A stretch of DNA of 43,662 nt from an uncultured Collinsella sp. Lineage in GTDB: Bacteria; Actinomycetota; Coriobacteriia; Coriobacteriales; Coriobacteriaceae. Positions 15,830 to 23,924 of the stretch are shown in pieces. The notes under the pieces were generated by a model, which did not search any database, was not told the origin of the DNA, and saw only the letters and a program-made list of their open reading frames with translations. The stretch's first letter is position 1. Each line of letters starts with the position of its first letter. The translations under genes and the position numbers were made by a program. Location: contig CABUPE010000019.1 of the NCBI GenBank assembly GCA_902493515.1, positions 1 through 43,662 on the forward strand, written 5' to 3'.

Positions 15830-17143
15830 ATGGCAGAGTCGGCAGCAGGGAACGCCCTGTTCGAGCGTACGGGAAAAGTATCGTTTGTGCAGGTATTGCC
15901 CCATGCATTGCAACATGTGCTGGCGGCGTTTGCGGGCATCGTCACGCCCGCCATCATTATCGCGTCGGTCTGCGGCTTTACCCCTCAAGAGGAGGCCGCC
16001 GTAATCCAGGCATCGCTCGTCCTCTCGGCGCTCGACATTTTCCTTCAACAGTTCCCCATAAAAGGTGTCGTCGGTTCGGGCCTGCCCATCGTGATGGGCG
16101 CGAGCTTTACTTTCGTGCCGGCGCTCAAGGCGGTCGGTCTCGAGCTTGGCTTTGAGGCCGTGCTGGGTGCCCAAGTAATCGGCGGCGCGCTCGTCGTGCT
16201 CTTCGGCCTGCTGTTTAGGCGCGTGAGTTTTCTGTTCCCGGCCCCGGTGCTCGGCACCGTCATCTTTGTCATTGGCTTGTCGCTGTGCCCGGTGGCAGTT
16301 GCCTCCATGGCGGGCGGGGAGGGCGCTGCCGATTTTGGCAGTGTCACCAACTGGGCCGTCGCACTCGTAACGTTTGTCGTCACGTTTGTTGCGGGCAACT
16401 ACGGCAAGGGCGCGCTTAGGCTGGGTAGCATCCTGGCCGGTATCTGCGCGGGCTTTGTTTTGGCCGCGGTGTTGGGCATGGTCGATTTCTCGGCCATCGC
16501 GACTGCCAGCTGGTTCGCCCCGCCGGCTCTGGGCGCCCATCGCCTGGTGTTCGACCCGGCCGCGTGCGCCGTCGTGGGCGTCGTCGCCATTGTCAATGCC
16601 GTGCAGGTTATGGGTGAGTTTGCCGCCGTGTCGTCCGCCGCACTCGATGCCCCCGCGACCGATAGCCAGATCTCGGGTGGCCTGATCGCCAACGGCCTGG
16701 TCGGTATGCTGTCGGGCTTCTTGGGCGGCGTCCCCACGGCAACCTTTGGCCAGAATGTGGGCATTATCGCCGAGAACAAGGTCGTCAACCGCATGGTCTT
16801 TACGCTTGCCGCCGCCATCTTGCTCATCGCGGGCCTGCTGCCCAAGTGCGCGGCGGTACTCACGTCTATTCCGCAGCCGGTAATCGGCGGCGCCACGATC
16901 GGAGTGTTCGCGACCATCGGCATGAACGGTGTGGTCATGTTTGCCCGCCACGGCCTGTCTCAGCGCGATACCACGCTCATGGGCCTCTCTATCGCCTTTG
17001 GCACGGGCATCGAGCGCACGGCCGGCGCGCTTGCCGGCGCTGGATTTCCCGCATGGGTCGGCACCGTCTTTGGTGGATCCTCCATTGCCGTTGCCGCGCT
17101 TGTCGCCGTCGTCCTCAACCTGGTCCTGCCTCGCCAAAAATAA
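15830..17143 (+). CDS. NCS2 family uracil-xanthine (purine) permease
   Basis: A 437-residue polytopic membrane protein of the nucleobase:cation symporter-2 family, with about 12-14 hydrophobic helices. The family segment GFLGGVPTATFGQNVG lies near residue 293. ATG 15830 has GGGAGGCG upstream; the frame extends to 15767 but without a ribosome site. Members import xanthine, urate or uracil with H+ or Na+. The neighbours (molybdenum hydroxylase maturation, hydantoinase, ygeXYW) favour xanthine or urate, which sequence alone cannot decide. It is flanked on both sides by copies of the same hairpin repeat, and the second copy should terminate its transcript before rplE. Confidence 0.9.
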   Translation: MAESAAGNALFERTGKVSFVQVLPHALQHVLAAFAGIVTPAIIIASVCGFTPQEEAAVIQASLVLSALDIFLQQFPIKGVVGSGLPIVMGASFTFVPALKAVGLELGFEAVLGAQVIGGALVVLFGLLFRRVSFLFPAPVLGTVIFVIGLSLCPVAVASMAGGEGAADFGSVTNWAVALVTFVVTFVAGNYGKGALRLGSILAGICAGFVLAAVLGMVDFSAIATASWFAPPALGAHRLVFDPAACAVVGVVAIVNAVQVMGEFAAVSSAALDAPATDSQISGGLIANGLVGMLSGFLGGVPTATFGQNVGIIAENKVVNRMVFTLAAAILLIAGLLPKCAAVLTSIPQPVIGGATIGVFATIGMNGVVMFARHGLSQRDTTLMGLSIAFGTGIERTAGALAGAGFPAWVGTVFGGSSIAVAALVAVVLNLVLPRQK

Positions 17144-17156
17144 CGTCTCATATATG

Positions 17157-17230
17157 AGTTGCGGTGAAATACGGACTGTTTAAGCCTGTTAGGCCGCCAA
17201 ACAGTCCCTATTTCACCGCAACTGCTTTTT
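17157..17230 (+). terminator. GTTGCGGTGAAATA-family hairpin, copy 2, with T-run
   Basis: AGTTGCGGTGAAATA (17157-17171) pairs with TATTTCACCGCAACT (17209-17223). GGACTGTTT and AAACAGTCC extend the stem to about 24 pairs with one mismatch, and GCC/GGC closes inside. TTTTT follows at 17226-17230, making it a good intrinsic terminator for the permease gene. Outer arms are shared with copy 1. Confidence 0.82.
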
Positions 17231-17450
17231 GGGATCCATTTGTGCGGGGGAGTTGTGGAGTTGTGCAGGCAGACGAGGTTTTTCTGGAAATACGCTCCCG
17301 ATGCGCGTATAGTACCGATTGTTTTGTCGGCTCCTGCTGCGTCGAGTCCAAACCGCAAAATGCCATGAGCGGCGCGGATGCAGCCAGGAGGCACGAGGAC
17401 AACCCATCGTGGCCACGCCCCGTGCTTAAAACCCCAAGAAGGAGTGAACA
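17231..17450 (+). promoter_or_regulatory. Leader and probable promoter region of the rplE operon
   Basis: This 220-bp stretch has no convincing coding sequence. TATAGT at 17308-17313 is a candidate -10, with TGGAAA at 17285-17290 (17-bp spacing) as a weak -35. If used, the rplE leader would be about 130 nt. AAGGAG at 17439-17445 is the rplE ribosome site. No remnant of rplX or rplN is visible. Confidence 0.4.
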
Positions 17451-18008
17451 ATGGCAGAAGAGAAGTATGTGCCGCGTCTGAAGACCAAGTACAACAACGA
17501 GGTCAAGCAGCAGCTTCAGGACAAGTTCCAGTACGAGAACGTCATGATGATCCCCAAGTTTGAGAAGATCGTCGTGAACATGGGTGTCGGCGAGGCCGCT
17601 ACCGATTCCAAGGCCATCGACGGTGCCGTGCGCGACCTGCGCGCCATCACCGGCCAGCAGCCGATGATCACCCGTGCCCGCAAGTCCATCGCTACCTTCC
17701 GCCTGCGCGCTGGTATGCCGATCGGCTGCAAGGTTACCCTGCGTGGCGACCGTATGTGGGAGTTCTTCGATCGTCTGACCTCCGTCGCGATCCCCCGTAT
17801 CCGCGACTTCCGCGGCATCTCCGCCAAGAGCTTCGACGGCCGTGGTAACTTCTCCATGGGCGTCACCGAGCAGCTCATCTTCCCCGAGATCGACTTCGAC
17901 TCCGTCGATCACCAGCGCGGTATGGACATCACTTTCGTGACCACCGCCAACACCGATGAGGAGGCCAAGGCCCTTCTGGACGCCTTCGGTTTCCCGTTCA
18001 AGAAATAG
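17451..18008 (+). CDS. rplE: Ribosomal protein uL5
   Basis: A 185-residue L5, full length for the family, which contacts 5S rRNA in the central protuberance of the 50S subunit. Recognisable segments are PKFEKIVVNMGVGEA, GQQPMITRARKSIA and RDFRGISAKSFDGRGN. Preceded by AAGAAGGAG. In almost all bacteria rplE follows rplN and rplX; here a purine permease and its terminator precede it, so rplE is the first gene of this ribosomal operon and must be read from a nearby promoter. Confidence 0.98.
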   Translation: MAEEKYVPRLKTKYNNEVKQQLQDKFQYENVMMIPKFEKIVVNMGVGEAATDSKAIDGAVRDLRAITGQQPMITRARKSIATFRLRAGMPIGCKVTLRGDRMWEFFDRLTSVAIPRIRDFRGISAKSFDGRGNFSMGVTEQLIFPEIDFDSVDHQRGMDITFVTTANTDEEAKALLDAFGFPFKK

Positions 18009-18023
18009 GTTCACCTGCCCTAT

Positions 18024-18053
18024 AAGCGCCGTTCCCACAAGGGGGCGGCGCTT
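18024..18053 (+). other. Hairpin between rplE and rpsZ
   Basis: AAGCGCCG (18024-18031) pairs with CGGCGCTT (18046-18053); the loop contains CCC/GGG that could extend it. No T-run follows. It may be an mRNA processing or partial attenuation element. Confidence 0.5.
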
Positions 18054-18087
18054 GGGGCGAACAATACTCTATGTGAGGAGGATATAA

Positions 18088-18273
18088 GTGGCTAAAACAT
18101 CGATGATCGTCAAGTGCAATCGCAAGCAGAAGTTCTCTACTCGTGAGTACACGCGCTGCCAGCGCTGCGGCCGTCCGCACTCTGTGTACCGCAAGTTCGG
18201 CCTGTGCCGTGTCTGCTTCCGCGAGCTTGCACTCAAGGGCGAGCTTCCCGGCGTTAAGAAGGCCAGCTGGTAA
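18088..18273 (+). CDS. rpsZ: Ribosomal protein uS14, zinc-binding type Z
   Basis: A 61-residue S14 of the 30S head. The zinc ribbon is intact, with Cys at 24, 27, 40 and 43 (CQRC and CRVC), so this is the zinc-dependent C+ form. It uses a GTG start at 18088 behind GAGGAGG. Its place between rplE and rpsH is standard for the spc operon. Confidence 0.97.
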   Translation: MAKTSMIVKCNRKQKFSTREYTRCQRCGRPHSVYRKFGLCRVCFRELALKGELPGVKKASW

Positions 18274-18392
18274 GTCACTACCAGCGTTTCAAGCATCAGT
18301 TTGGAACAGGGAAAACGCGCTAAAAAGGCTTTGCCGTTAAGGGCGGCGAAGAACCAAGAGCACGTGTTCATCAAGAACGAAGGAGAATCTGT

Positions 18393-18791
18393 ATGAACCT
18401 TACAGACCCGATCGCAGATATGCTTACGCGCATCCGTAACGCTAACTCTGTGAACAAGGCCACGGTCTCCATGCCGAGCAGCAAGAAGCTCGTCGAGATC
18501 GCTCGTGTTCTGCACGAGGAGGGCTACATCGAGGGCTACGATGTCGAGGACACCGTTCCCCAGAAGACTCTGCACATCACGCTTAAGTATGGTCCCAAGA
18601 AGGCTAAGGTCATCAACGGCATCCGCCGCATTTCCAAGCCGGGCCTGCGTAAGTACACCGGCGTTGCCGACATGCCCCGCGTCCGCGGTGGCCTTGGTAC
18701 CGCCATTATTTCCACCAGCCATGGCGTCATGACCGACCGCGATGCTCGCAAGCACAACGTCGGCGGCGAGATCATCGCTTACGTCTGGTAA
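18393..18791 (+). CDS. rpsH: Ribosomal protein uS8
   Basis: A 132-residue S8, which binds helix 21 of 16S rRNA and in enterobacteria also represses the spc mRNA. The opening MNLTDPIADMLTRIRNAN and the ending GVMTDRDARKHNVGGEII are typical. AAGGAG precedes ATG 18393. The 119-bp gap from rpsZ has no clear signal other than this ribosome site. Confidence 0.98.
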   Translation: MNLTDPIADMLTRIRNANSVNKATVSMPSSKKLVEIARVLHEEGYIEGYDVEDTVPQKTLHITLKYGPKKAKVINGIRRISKPGLRKYTGVADMPRVRGGLGTAIISTSHGVMTDRDARKHNVGGEIIAYVW

Positions 18792-18824
18792 TTCGCTCGG
18801 TAGGTAGAAGGAAAGGAGATCACC

Positions 18825-19361
18825 GTGTCTCGTATCGGTAATAAGCCTGTCCAGATTCCCGCCGGAGTCGAAGTGGCAGTCAACGGCAACAACGTTGTCG
18901 TCAAGGGCCCCAAGGGCCAGCTCGAGCTCGATGTCTTTGAGAAGCTCGCTATCAACGTCGAGGACAACGTCCTCACCGTTTCCCGTCCCGACGACGAGCG
19001 TGAGACCCGTGCCCGCCACGGCCTCACCCGCGCCCTCATCCACAACATGGTTGTTGGCGTTTCCGAGGGCTTCGAGAAGAAGCTCGAGCTCGCCGGCGTC
19101 GGTTACCGCGTGCAGCAGAAGGGCAAGAACCTCGAGTTCTCCCTGGGCTTCTCGCACCCCGTGATCGTCGAGGCTCCCGAGGGCATCACCTTCGAGGTTC
19201 CCGACAACACCCACGTGAACGTCAAGGGTATCAACAAGCAGCAGGTCGGTCAGATCGCCGCTGAGATCCGCGGCCATCGTCCTCCCGAGCCTTACAAGGG
19301 CAAGGGTATCCACTACGTTGGCGAGCACATCCGCCGCAAGCTGGGTAAGGCCGCCAAGTAG
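18825..19361 (+). CDS. rplF: Ribosomal protein uL6
   Basis: A 178-residue L6 of the 50S subunit near the sarcin-ricin loop. It opens MSRIGNKPVQIPAGVEV and ends in the conserved RPPEPYKGKGIHYVGE segment. The start is GTG at 18825 with AAGGAG upstream. A hairpin lies between it and rplR. Confidence 0.98.
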   Translation: MSRIGNKPVQIPAGVEVAVNGNNVVVKGPKGQLELDVFEKLAINVEDNVLTVSRPDDERETRARHGLTRALIHNMVVGVSEGFEKKLELAGVGYRVQQKGKNLEFSLGFSHPVIVEAPEGITFEVPDNTHVNVKGINKQQVGQIAAEIRGHRPPEPYKGKGIHYVGEHIRRKLGKAAK

Positions 19362-19386
19362 TCGTAACCGACTCACTCGCATAAGA

Positions 19387-19408
19387 CCAGCACCCCGTCA
19401 GGTGCTGG
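19387..19408 (+). other. Hairpin between rplF and rplR
   Basis: A perfect 8-bp stem, CCAGCACC (19387-19394) and GGTGCTGG (19401-19408), with a six-base loop. A TTTTT run lies 15 bases further on, too far for a standard terminator. Partial attenuation or mRNA processing within the operon is possible. Confidence 0.5.
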
Positions 19409-19436
19409 CAAGATCAACCTTTTTAGGAGTTTACGT

Positions 19437-19805
19437 ATGAACAAGCATAAGGCGAAGCTGGAAGGCCTCAAGCGTCGTCAGCGTCGTGTTCGCGGCAAGG
19501 TCTCGGGTACCTCCGAGCGTCCGCGTCTTCGAGTGACCCGTACTAACGCCAACATCTATGCCCAGATCATCGACGACAGCAAGGGCTCCAGCCTGACGCT
19601 CGTCTCCGCCTCGACCCTCGAGGCCGAGTTCAAGGGCACCCACACCTCGAACAAGGAGGCTGCGGAGAAGGTCGGTCAGCTCGTTGGCAAGCGCGCCATC
19701 GAGGCCGGCATCACCAAGGTCGCCTTCGATCGCGGTGGCCGTATCTACCATGGCCGCGTCAAGGCCCTCGCCGACGGTGCTCGTGCCGCCGGTCTCGAGT
19801 TCTAG
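19437..19805 (+). CDS. rplR: Ribosomal protein uL18
   Basis: A 122-residue L18, a 5S rRNA-binding protein. The basic N-terminus with GLKRRQRRVRGKVSGT and the C-terminal AFDRGGRIYHGRVKALAD are characteristic. ATG 19437 follows TTTAGGAG. It lies 14 bp before rpsE. Confidence 0.98.
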   Translation: MNKHKAKLEGLKRRQRRVRGKVSGTSERPRLRVTRTNANIYAQIIDDSKGSSLTLVSASTLEAEFKGTHTSNKEAAEKVGQLVGKRAIEAGITKVAFDRGGRIYHGRVKALADGARAAGLEF

Positions 19806-19819
19806 GAGGTATGTAGCAC

Positions 19820-20344
19820 ATGGCTCGTAATCAGAAGCAGCAGCGCGAGGCCTCCGAGTTCGAGGAGCGCGTCGTTTACATCAACCGCGTGTCGAAGACC
19901 GTCAAGGGTGGTCGTCGCATGAGCCTCGTCGCTCTCGTCGTCGTTGGCGACGGCAAGGGCAACGTCGGCGTTGGCATGGGCAAGTCCGCTGAGGTGCCCA
20001 TGGCCATCTCCAAGGCATCTCTCGATGCCAAGAAGAACATGTTCCACGTGCCGGTGACCGATCAGGGCACCATTCCGCATGAGGTTCTCGGTCACTTTGG
20101 TGCCGGCCGCATCATCATCAAGCCCGCTGTCGAGGGTACCGGCGTTATCGCCGGCGGCGCTGTGCGTCCCCTCTTCGAGCTTGCTGGCATCAAGAACGTC
20201 CTGTCCAAGTCCCTCGGTACCGACAACGGCCTCAACATCATCAAGGCTGCCGTCGAGGGCCTCAAGGAGCTCTCCAGCCCTGAGGACGTCGCGGCTCGCC
20301 GTGGCCTGACGGTCTCCGAGATGTTCGTCGGTAAGGAGAACTAA
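19820..20344 (+). CDS. rpsE: Ribosomal protein uS5
   Basis: A 174-residue S5 involved in decoding fidelity and 30S assembly. It has the double-stranded RNA-binding domain (FEERVVYINRVSKTVKGGRR) and the C-terminal domain with VLSKSLGTDNGLNIIKA. GGAGGT precedes ATG 19820. It is followed after two bases by rpmD. Confidence 0.98.
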   Translation: MARNQKQQREASEFEERVVYINRVSKTVKGGRRMSLVALVVVGDGKGNVGVGMGKSAEVPMAISKASLDAKKNMFHVPVTDQGTIPHEVLGHFGAGRIIIKPAVEGTGVIAGGAVRPLFELAGIKNVLSKSLGTDNGLNIIKAAVEGLKELSSPEDVAARRGLTVSEMFVGKEN

Positions 20345-20346
20345 GC

Positions 20347-20529
20347 ATGGCTGACACCATCAAGATCAAGCAGGTCCGCAGCACCAACGGTTGCAAGCAG
20401 GACCAGGTCCGTACTGTCCGTGCCCTCGGTCTCCACAGGATCCGCGAGGTTCGCGAGATTGCTGACAACGAGTCCGTCCGCGGCATGATCTTCAAGGTCA
20501 AGCACCTTGTCGAGATTGTAGAGGAGTAG
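20347..20529 (+). CDS. rpmD: Ribosomal protein uL30
   Basis: A 60-residue L30 of the 50S subunit, the normal length. KIKQVRSTNGCKQDQVRTVR and ALGLHRIREV are typical. The AAGGAG ribosome site overlaps the end of rpsE and there is only a two-base gap, so translation is probably coupled. Confidence 0.97.
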   Translation: MADTIKIKQVRSTNGCKQDQVRTVRALGLHRIREVREIADNESVRGMIFKVKHLVEIVEE

Positions 20530-20532
20530 CAA

Positions 20533-20982
20533 ATGCAGCTTCACGATCTTACTCCCGCGCCCGGTTCCACCAAGAACCGCAAGCGCGTCGGCCGTGGCAA
20601 TTCTTCGGGTCACGGCACCACTTCTGGCCGCGGCCAGAAGGGCCAGGGTTCCCGCTCTGGCGGCACCAAGGGTGCCGGCTTCGAGGGTGGCCAGACTCCG
20701 TTGGCTATGCGCCTGCCCAAGCTTCCGGGCTTCCGCAACCCCCGTCGTATCGAGTACACCGCTGTTAACGTTGAGCGTCTCGAGCGTAAGTTCGAGGACG
20801 GCGCTGTGATTGACGGTGCCGCTCTTAAGGCCGCTCGCATCACCAAGAGCGAGTTCGAGCCCGTCAAGGTGCTCGGCAATGGTGAGCTCACCAAGAAGTT
20901 CACGGTCAAGGTCGATAAGGTCAGCGCTTCTGCGCAGGCCAAGATCGAGGCCGCCGGCGGAAAGGTCGAGCTGCCGTGCTAA
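20533..20982 (+). CDS. rplO: Ribosomal protein uL15
   Basis: A 149-residue L15, a late-assembling 50S protein. The Gly/Arg-rich N-terminal part (KNRKRVGRGNSSGHGTTSGR) and GGQTPLAMRLPKLPGF are diagnostic. GAGGAG overlapping the rpmD stop is the ribosome site. Its last codons overlap the secY start by seven bases. Confidence 0.98.
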   Translation: MQLHDLTPAPGSTKNRKRVGRGNSSGHGTTSGRGQKGQGSRSGGTKGAGFEGGQTPLAMRLPKLPGFRNPRRIEYTAVNVERLERKFEDGAVIDGAALKAARITKSEFEPVKVLGNGELTKKFTVKVDKVSASAQAKIEAAGGKVELPC

Positions 20983-22262
20983 ATGGTCTTAAGAATGCTT
21001 TCCGCATCAAAGAATTGCGCGAAAAGATTCTTTTTACCATAGCTATGCTCGTCGTGTACCGCATTGGTGCGCACGTTCCTGTGCCCGGCATTCCCTTCCA
21101 GGGGATGCTGGGCCTTTTCTCGACCGATAACAATTCGGTCGCCGCAGGTGCTATGGCCCTCCTGAATCTTTTCTCTGGCGGCGCGTTGAGCTATGTTTCG
21201 GTGTTTTCGCTGGGCATCATGCCTTACATCACCAGCTCGATCATCCTCCAGATGCTCCAGGCCGTCGTGCCTTCCCTGCATGAGCTTGCCCGCGAGGGCG
21301 AGGTCGGTCAGACCAAGATTACGCAGTATTCGCGTTACCTCACCCTGGCTCTGGCAATCCTCAACTCCGTGGGTTACCTCTTCCTCTTTAAGAGCTTCGG
21401 CATCAGCTTTAATGGCGCCGGCGCTCCCGAGATCATCTTCGACCTCATGATCGTCGGTACGCTCACCGCGGGCGCCATGCTGATCATGTGGATTGGTGAG
21501 CTCATCACCCAGCGCGGTATCGGCAATGGCATGTCGCTGATCATCTTCGCGAACATCATGGCCGGTCTGCCGCAGGCTATCTTCTCCAGCACCGAGGGCA
21601 ATGCCGGTGGCATCATCACCATGGTGATCATCTGTGCCATCATCCTGCTGGTTATCCCGCTGATTGTTTTCCTTGAGCGCGGCCAGCGCCGCATCCCGGT
21701 CTCCTACGCTAAGCGCGTCGTGGGCCGTCGCATGATGGGTGGTCAGACCACCTACCTGCCCATCAAGGTCAACACCGCGGGTGTCGTGCCAATCATCTTC
21801 GCTTCGGCGCTGCTGTACTTCCCGGCTCAGATTGCCGTGTTCTTCCCCGGCATCGGCTGGATTCAGGCAGTTGCCTCTGCGCTTTCGCGCGGCTGGCTCA
21901 ACTGGGTGCTTAACGTTGTCCTCATCGTGTTTTTCGCGTACTTCTACACCTCCATGGTGTTCAACCCCGATGACACGGCCGACAACCTTAAGAAGCAGGG
22001 CGGCTTTATTCCGGGCGTGCGTCCGGGTAGGGCTACCGCGGCCTACATCAAGAACGCGCTCAACAAGATTACGCTTCCCAGCGCTGTTTTTTTGGCGCTC
22101 ATCGCCATCGTGCCTTCGATCATCTTCTCCTTTACGGGTAACCAGCTGATCCAGGCATTTGGCGGCACGTCCATCCTCATCATGGTCGGCGTCGTGCTCG
22201 ACACGGTCGATAAGCTCGAAGGCCAGATCAAGATGTATGATTACGATGGATTCTTTAAATAG
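20976..22262 (+). CDS. secY: Preprotein translocase subunit SecY
   Basis: A 428-residue polytopic membrane protein with ten transmembrane helices, the protein-conducting channel of the Sec translocon. VYRIGAHVPVPGIPF, the plug region, GIGNGMSLIIFANI, RRIPVSYAKR and the C-terminal cytosolic loop with GIRPG-like PGVRPGRATA are all present. The start is a GTG at 20976 inside the last codons of rplO (seven-base overlap), giving MLNGLKNAFRIKELR, the normal SecY N-terminus. No later start fits. Overlap implies translational coupling to rplO, which ties channel synthesis to ribosomal protein output. Confidence 0.97.
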   Translation: MLNGLKNAFRIKELREKILFTIAMLVVYRIGAHVPVPGIPFQGMLGLFSTDNNSVAAGAMALLNLFSGGALSYVSVFSLGIMPYITSSIILQMLQAVVPSLHELAREGEVGQTKITQYSRYLTLALAILNSVGYLFLFKSFGISFNGAGAPEIIFDLMIVGTLTAGAMLIMWIGELITQRGIGNGMSLIIFANIMAGLPQAIFSSTEGNAGGIITMVIICAIILLVIPLIVFLERGQRRIPVSYAKRVVGRRMMGGQTTYLPIKVNTAGVVPIIFASALLYFPAQIAVFFPGIGWIQAVASALSRGWLNWVLNVVLIVFFAYFYTSMVFNPDDTADNLKKQGGFIPGVRPGRATAAYIKNALNKITLPSAVFLALIAIVPSIIFSFTGNQLIQAFGGTSILIMVGVVLDTVDKLEGQIKMYDYDGFFK

Positions 22263-22280
22263 GCTAGAGGAGGATTGCTC

Positions 22281-22907
22281 ATGAACCTCGTATTGCTCGG
22301 AGCTCCGGGTGCCGGTAAGGGTACCGTCGCACAGGAGCTCGTCGCCGAGTTTGGCGTCGCTCACATTTCCACGGGCGACCTGCTGCGTGCTGCCGTCAAG
22401 GGTGGCACCGAGCTTGGTATTCAGGCTAAGAAGTACATGGACGCTGGCGAGCTCGTTCCCGATCAGCTCGTGATCGACCTTGTCAAGGAGCGCCTTGCCG
22501 CCGATGACGCCCAGCAGGGCTTCATCCTCGACGGCTTCCCGCGCAACACCGCCCAGGCCGTGACGCTCGATTCCGAGCTCTCCGCCATGGGTCGCGAGAT
22601 CGACTGCGCCCTTCTGGTCGATGTGGCCCCCGAGGTCATTATCGATCGTCTGTCTTCGCGTCGCACCTGCCGCGCCTGCGGTTACACCGGCACCGCTGCC
22701 GATGCTACCTGCCCCAAGTGTGGCGGCGAGATGTATCAGCGCGACGACGACAAGCCCGAGACCATCAAGAACCGTCTCGACGTCTACGAGAAGTCCACGA
22801 GCCCGCTCGTCGACTACTATCGTGGCCAGGGTCTGCTCAAGTCGGTCAACGGTGACCAGGCTCGCGAGACCGTGTACGGGGATGTCAAAGAGGCTCTCGG
22901 TCTATGA
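22281..22907 (+). CDS. adk: Adenylate kinase
   Basis: A 208-residue adenylate kinase (EC 2.7.4.3) interconverting AMP, ADP and ATP. The P-loop GAPGAGKGT is at residues 7-15, DGFPRN is present, and the LID domain carries a four-cysteine zinc site (C130, C133, C144, C147), as in many Gram-positive and thermophile enzymes. ATG 22281 has GGAGG eight bases upstream; an in-frame TTG at 22275 lies too close to that site. The stop overlaps the map start (ATGA). Confidence 0.97.
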   Translation: MNLVLLGAPGAGKGTVAQELVAEFGVAHISTGDLLRAAVKGGTELGIQAKKYMDAGELVPDQLVIDLVKERLAADDAQQGFILDGFPRNTAQAVTLDSELSAMGREIDCALLVDVAPEVIIDRLSSRRTCRACGYTGTAADATCPKCGGEMYQRDDDKPETIKNRLDVYEKSTSPLVDYYRGQGLLKSVNGDQARETVYGDVKEALGL

Positions 22908-23692
22908 TCAAGATTAAGTCTGCAACGCAAATCGTGCAGATGAAGAAGGCAGGAGCGCTATCTAAGATGGCGCTCCGCCACGTTGGAGCCATGTTGCGCC
23001 CCGGCGTTTCGACTTTTGAGCTCGATCAGCTCGCGGAGCAGATTATCCGCATGCATGGTGGCATCCCAGCCTTTAAGGGTTACGGCGGGTTTCCCGGAAC
23101 CATTTGCGCATCGATTAACGATGCCGTGGTACACGGTATTCCCAACCCCGACATGATCCTGCGCGATGGCGATACCATCTCCATCGATACGGGAGCCGTT
23201 GTCGACGGTTGGGTCGGCGATAACGCTTGGACGTTTTTCGTCGGCACCCCCACGCCCGAAGCCAAGGCTTTGTGCGAGATCACGCGCGATTGCCTTAAGG
23301 CTGCCATCGAGCAGGCTGTTCCCGGTAACCATATCGGGGACGTCGGTTATGCCGTTCAGTCCCTCGCCGAGTCTCACGGTTACGGCGTGCTTCGTGATTA
23401 TGTTGGCCATGGCATTGGCCGCGTGATGCACGAGGACCCCAACGTTCCTAACTATGGAAAGAAGGGGAGGGGCGTTCGCCTCCAGGCCGGCATGGTCATT
23501 GCCATCGAGCCGATGGTTACGATGGGTTCCAACCATGTAAGCACGGGCTCCGACGGTTGGATTGTTACGACCAACGACCACCTGCCCGCCGCGCACTATG
23601 AGAACACCGTCGCCATTACCAATGACGGTCCGGTGATTCTCACCACGGATGCCCAAGGTGCTTGGTGTTCGCTCCAAGGCGGAGAAATGTAA
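22904..23692 (+). CDS. map: Methionine aminopeptidase, type I
   Basis: A 262-residue type Ia enzyme (EC 3.4.11.18) that removes N-terminal Met from new proteins. The metal ligands are visible: the two Asp in SIDTGAVVDGWVGDNAW, His in GHGIGRVMHEDP, Glu in AIEPM and the last Glu in HYENTVAI. It starts in a four-base overlap with adk. The extended C-terminal residues after the ligand are short and unremarkable. An 87-nt inverted repeat follows the stop. Confidence 0.97.
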   Translation: MIKIKSATQIVQMKKAGALSKMALRHVGAMLRPGVSTFELDQLAEQIIRMHGGIPAFKGYGGFPGTICASINDAVVHGIPNPDMILRDGDTISIDTGAVVDGWVGDNAWTFFVGTPTPEAKALCEITRDCLKAAIEQAVPGNHIGDVGYAVQSLAESHGYGVLRDYVGHGIGRVMHEDPNVPNYGKKGRGVRLQAGMVIAIEPMVTMGSNHVSTGSDGWIVTTNDHLPAAHYENTVAITNDGPVILTTDAQGAWCSLQGGEM

Positions 23693-23703
23693 AAGTCGCC
23701 GCC

Positions 23704-23790
23704 CCCTGATGCCCAACCTCGCCTTTCAATTCCGAAGGCATGACCCCAAGGTCTATGCCTTCTCATTTCAAGGCGATCTTGGACATCAGG
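23704..23790. repeat. 87-nt nested inverted repeat after map
   Basis: Arms pair in order: CCCTGATG (23704-23711) with CATCAGGG (23783-23790); CGCCTT (23720-23725) with AAGGCG (23769-23774); and GAAGGCATGACC (23734-23745) with GGTCTATGCCTTC, which has one bulged T. About 80 percent of the two 42-nt halves match. It is followed by GAACGGCTTTGTTTTAC. It may terminate or attenuate between map and infA, or be a mobile repeat. Confidence 0.72.
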
Positions 23791-23924
23791 GAACGGCTTT
23801 GTTTTACATTTCAAATGTAACAAGTTCCACTTAGTTGTGGAGCCATTACGAAGTTATTACGATGCGTGCATACGTGTTGTAGAATACTCAATCGCTGTCG
23901 TTTTCTAGAGAAAGATGATTGCTT

